From NCBI GenBank assembly GCA_034008185.1, contig CM067081.1:79876765-79940764 (forward strand): a stretch of DNA of 64,000 bases. Direction: 5' to 3'. Below the pieces are notes generated by a model. It saw nothing but the letters and a program-made list of their open reading frames with translations. It did not search any database and was not told the origin of the DNA. Both the position numbers and the translations under genes were made by a program. Position 1 is the first letter of the stretch. Every line of letters starts with the position of its first letter. Positions 60,248 to 64,000 of this stretch are shown here, piece by piece. The stretch is from Gorsachius magnificus (Eukaryota > Chordata > Aves > Pelecaniformes > Ardeidae).

Positions 60248-63200
60248 GAACAGTGCTGCAACCTTATCCCAAATTCCTCCCTCCACATCATCAATCCTGA
60301 ATGAAGACAGAGTTTACTGTTATAATGAACTGATTTTATACTCTGAGAGGTTAAGAATTAAGAAAAAAATCGATAAAAGAATTAAAAAATGTCATTAATT
60401 GTTGTTACAAACTATAGTTCTTAACTGGAGACTGAGCCTCATGCATCTGATTCATCACATTGGGAACATACAACAAAGGTCTTTTTTAAGTATTTACCAG
60501 TAAAATTTCATTGACTGATTTTGATTTCATAAAAGTCATTAGGGAAAAATAAACAAACAAAAAAACACAGCAGGAGTGTTTATAAAGACTGATGTTGTAG
60601 GCATGGATGAATTTCTTTCACTCAGTAAGGAAAGGCCAATTGAACCAAAATGCCATTTTAGTCAAGACCAAAACTACTCACTAATTTGTCACATATCAAT
60701 TCAGAGCATAACTTAAATGGGAGAAAAAAAAGGGATTAGTGACACTACTTGAAACAATTTTTTTTAATCTTTTTCCTTAAGAAAAATGTCAAAATATTAA
60801 TTTACTTAATAAGGAAAAGATGCAGGATTAAAAAAATATTTCATTTGATCTAGGTCGGAATTTTTCTGTTTCACTAAGAAGTAAAACCAGAGTTTGAGTC
60901 AAGGTGAAACAGATTAAAAGCCTCTGAAAGGGAAAGCTATAAACCAAGGGGATGATAGGTTTCAAAGATTTTTTAGTAAATAATAGTCAAAGGTCAAAAT
61001 GCATCATCTGTGCAAATCCCAGTGGAGTCAATGTGTTGTGACTGATGGTCATACACCACTGACAGCTTCAGACATACAACAGCTCAAGGCAGTGCTCTAA
61101 TTTAAATGAGATTCTGCAGAGGAGAGGGGCTCTAAATGACTGAATAAAAAGGGAAGAAGAATGCATGTATTGGGATCACAGATGCTCAGCATTTCATCTT
61201 TTAAAACACTTTTAATATTTCAGCCACACATGTGGCAGAAAGTCTCTGTTCAATAGGAATTTTCTACTAATTTTTGCCATCATCATTGAACTTCAAGTAC
61301 TAATAACTGCAATTCTGCTTCCCTAATTTTGTCATTCCCTGCTGACTCAATGAAAATCTCTGTTCTCTTCACCAGTATCCATCCTAGCCCAGCTTTCACC
61401 ATCACAAATCCTTCCATGGGAAGGCTGTTCCTACTGAAAGACTGTAAGGCTACCCCTGCTTTACATAAGAATCAGTGACAAATGTGTGATTACACAGAAT
61501 TGTAGGAATGAGTGAAAATGAGCAAAGTGGAAAATTCATAACTCCTTCAGGAAAGTATTTAATGTCAATGCTTAGATAACAATCTTTTGCCTGTTTCTAT
61601 TACTAGTTTTAGCTATGGCAAAGACTAGAAAGGAAATAACCTTACAAGGAGAATCTTGCCTTTAATTATGATTTACACTAAGATTTCCTGCATTTCTTTA
61701 CCAGTTACTAGAAGTGGGAGGTTAACAAGGAAAATTATGGGAATGAGGAAAAATAATGGATTGATATCAAATGCCTACTCAAACTCTTGAGTTTAACCTA
61801 TGCTAAATACTTACAGAAACCAGGACCTAGTTGCAGGTGAGTGCAGATAAATGGGCTGTCTAGACATAGCTGAAAAAAACCGTGAAATTAAATGTATGAT
61901 TCTAGGTTTAATGACTAAGAACTCAATTTCATATCAATTGCTGTTGCAGAGGTGCTTTAACCAGATAAACCAACAGTTATTTCGTATGGAACTAAAAAGG
62001 TAGAGACTAATACAGCAAAATTTTGCCTTAATTATGGCCAGGGAATTAAAGAAGTGCCTCCTGGATATGATTAGCAAAGTTTAAAAAGGGCCTTTGGAAA
62101 AAGGGACCACAGATTAATATACAAACACTTGCTCTGCCCAATCAAATAAAATTAATGCAGTTAGTTTTATGTGGTCAATATCTTTAAATCACTTAAGCAT
62201 AGGCCTCACTTGTGAGATGTGAGAGATTCAATTAACTAATGCCAGCAAATTGATAAAGTTTCACTAGAATAAAAATTATGTAAGAAAGAAGAAAATATTC
62301 TTAGTGTACTAAACTCAATAAATGTCATACAAAAGGGAGTGAGAGACACTGGAGAGACTGCAGAGAAGGTGACTTCTAAAGGACTCTGGTGGGAATCTTT
62401 GCAGATACAGCTATTTGGGGAAATTATATGGATGCATGGGAAATGACTAAAACATCAATTAAACTGACAATGTCACAAGGTCCTTTTGTGATCACATAAT
62501 GCAAAGTTATTTAAGAAAATGTGAAAGAGCTTCACAAAATCTTCATTTCTGCTCCTAGAGAAAATTCCTTTTTTTTTTCTTTTCCCAAAAGCCTAAATAT
62601 TCCTCAACTGATAAGCAGTTTATTAAAGCTCTGGGTTATGCTAGCTCAGAAAAAAAGATTCAGAAAGTATAAAAAAAGTAGCAAAAAAACCCTGATTACT
62701 GTAATATTATGATGTAAACTACTTAAAGTAAAAGATGAAGTACATGTCTTCTTTTGTAACCTGAAATTATTAAGAATAAATATTAAATGGAACAACCACA
62801 TTTTGTATCCAGTACAACTTACTGAATAGGAAAAATAAAATAGATGCAAGCTTTTGCTTATTCAGATGCTCTCAAACTTTGTTTTGGCATGTTCAGAGAT
62901 AAAAAGCAAGGATGATGGTTTTGCAGTCATTCTCTCAAAAATACAGCATGTTTACTGTGAACAGAATGACATTGCTGACTTCTGTAATGCTGCTCTTGCT
63001 TGAGAAAGGAGCAAACATAAAAGGAAAGTGGAATTGTGTTCTGGTTCAGAGAAGTGGATTAGTGATCTGTGTAAATATGATGCAGTGTTTGTTTAAAGGA
63101 TTTCTGATCTATAAACACATGAGGCTAAATCCTTGTCCTATTGAAGGCAACGGCATAATTCTCCCTTGACTTTAGTAGAACCAAAGATTGGCTCAGCACA

Positions 63201-64000
63201 TTTTAGTACCACAAAATTTCTCACTCCAAGAGAAAACTTGACTGGAATGACTGTTTTCACAGCTCTTCTGTATCCCAAAATCATTCATGTGAAGAGTGTG
63301 TGTGAGCTCCCCATGAAAACACTACACAGACGTTTTCTCTTAAGAAACAAATAACCTGAGTCTGAATCCATAGTATTTCTTCTCAGTATTTACTGAGTAG
63401 ATTAGTATCATCCTATCAATAACAGATGCACAGCCTTTCTGATATTTTTTTCCTAAACAGAATCAGCTGGTGACATTTATTAACTATTTTAAAGACCAGA
63501 CAGCAAAATTACAGCTTCCACTGAAACACATTTTTTTCTTCAATTTATTGGCTTATTTTCTTATATAATTTTCTATTCAGTAGAGAAAGAAAGAGAGAAA
63601 CAAAGAAACAAACAAAAAGAGTCCATATTTTATTATCTGAGAGGTCCATTCTTGACCATCTTCTTTAACTATGAATAAGATGAAATGATTCTCTGTCCTT
63701 GGCAAATTTTGTCCTCTCACAGCATTCTTAGAACATTTTGGTTTTCCTAATGCCCTTTTATTCCTATTCAGTGATTTATTTATTTTTTTTTTAAATTAAT
63801 CAGTCCCACTATGTCAATCATGGCTTTACTTCTTATCTGGTGACTACTAGCATTCCTTTTCAATCTTCTGTGATGGACTTTCTTAAAGTTTTTTTTTCAA
63901 ATCCAGATAAATGTCAGCTCGTTCTTCTTTATCTCTCTTGTCTGCCAACCTGTTCCCAAATGCAGCAGCACTGTCCACAGTCACGTCACTCACTGTGTTC
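60248..64000. other. Unique AT-rich non-coding DNA
   Basis: A purine-rich GAAA/CAAA stretch lies at about 63582-63620. Matches to the recurrent old-repeat motif lie at 61017-61034 and 63124-63180. No gene is recognised; open frames do not exceed about 85 codons and lack domains. Confidence 0.6.
63124..63180. repeat. Possible remnant of an ancient amniote repeat
   Basis: The order ctaaatccttgtcc, attgaaggcaacgg, then ctcccttgactttagtag resembles a palindromic motif common in old reptile and bird repeats, whose core is attgaagtcaatgg with an inverted partner attgacttcaatgg. Each half here differs by a few bases. The family name is not assigned. Confidence 0.4.

Noticed and set aside
1..64000. 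Bacterial-type features, CRISPR arrays or phage modules
   Set aside because: Repeat content is clearly avian; no regularly spaced direct repeats with unique spacers and no operon-like gene packing exist.

Overview
The window looks like AT-rich intergenic or intronic DNA from a bird. The main evidence is the repeat content: eleven CR1 non-LTR retrotransposon pieces, several ending in the avian CR1 tail of ATTCTATG-like repeats, and two solo LTRs of a bird endogenous retrovirus family (start TGTCCTGGTTT, end in ACCA(C/T)GACA, 5-bp target duplications). The species cannot be told from the sequence alone. I see no host protein-coding gene, no rRNA or tRNA gene, no CRISPR array and no CpG-island promoter. 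All long open frames with recognisable protein similarity belong to CR1.

Layout. 1-6407: unique AT-rich DNA. 6408-6839 and 9264-9373: two short minus-strand CR1 tails of one subfamily. 11947-14611: a 2.67-kb minus-strand CR1, the best preserved in the window, with part of the endonuclease, the whole reverse transcriptase and the 3' tail. 16685-17100: an internal CR1 piece. 19597-19637: a remnant of an LTR start. 22085-22900: an old plus-strand CR1. 28098-29407: a 1.3-kb plus-strand CR1 covering most of the reverse transcriptase. 32370-32888: a plus-strand CR1 tail. 41300-41886: a plus-strand solo LTR with intact CTAGC duplications. 48160-48812: a plus-strand CR1. 50715-51245: a minus-strand CR1 with a 148-residue open C-terminus. 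54340-56452: an old 2.1-kb minus-strand CR1 lying head-to-tail against a second CR1 tail at 56456-56650. 59663-60242: a minus-strand solo LTR with intact CATGG duplications. The rest is unique sequence with short A/T tracts and microsatellites.

No element is autonomous. The best CR1 lacks the N-terminal half of the endonuclease and has a premature TGA, a frameshift near its C-terminus and a substitution in the catalytic Asp-Asp pair. The LTRs have no internal viral genes between them. By inspection about 15% of the window is CR1 and 2% LTR. I found no new multi-gene system. The items most worth a second look are an unassigned 164-codon open frame at 57659-58150 whose stop codon overlaps an AATAAA signal, scattered copies of an apparently very old repeat motif, and the CR1-on-CR1 junction at 56452/56456.
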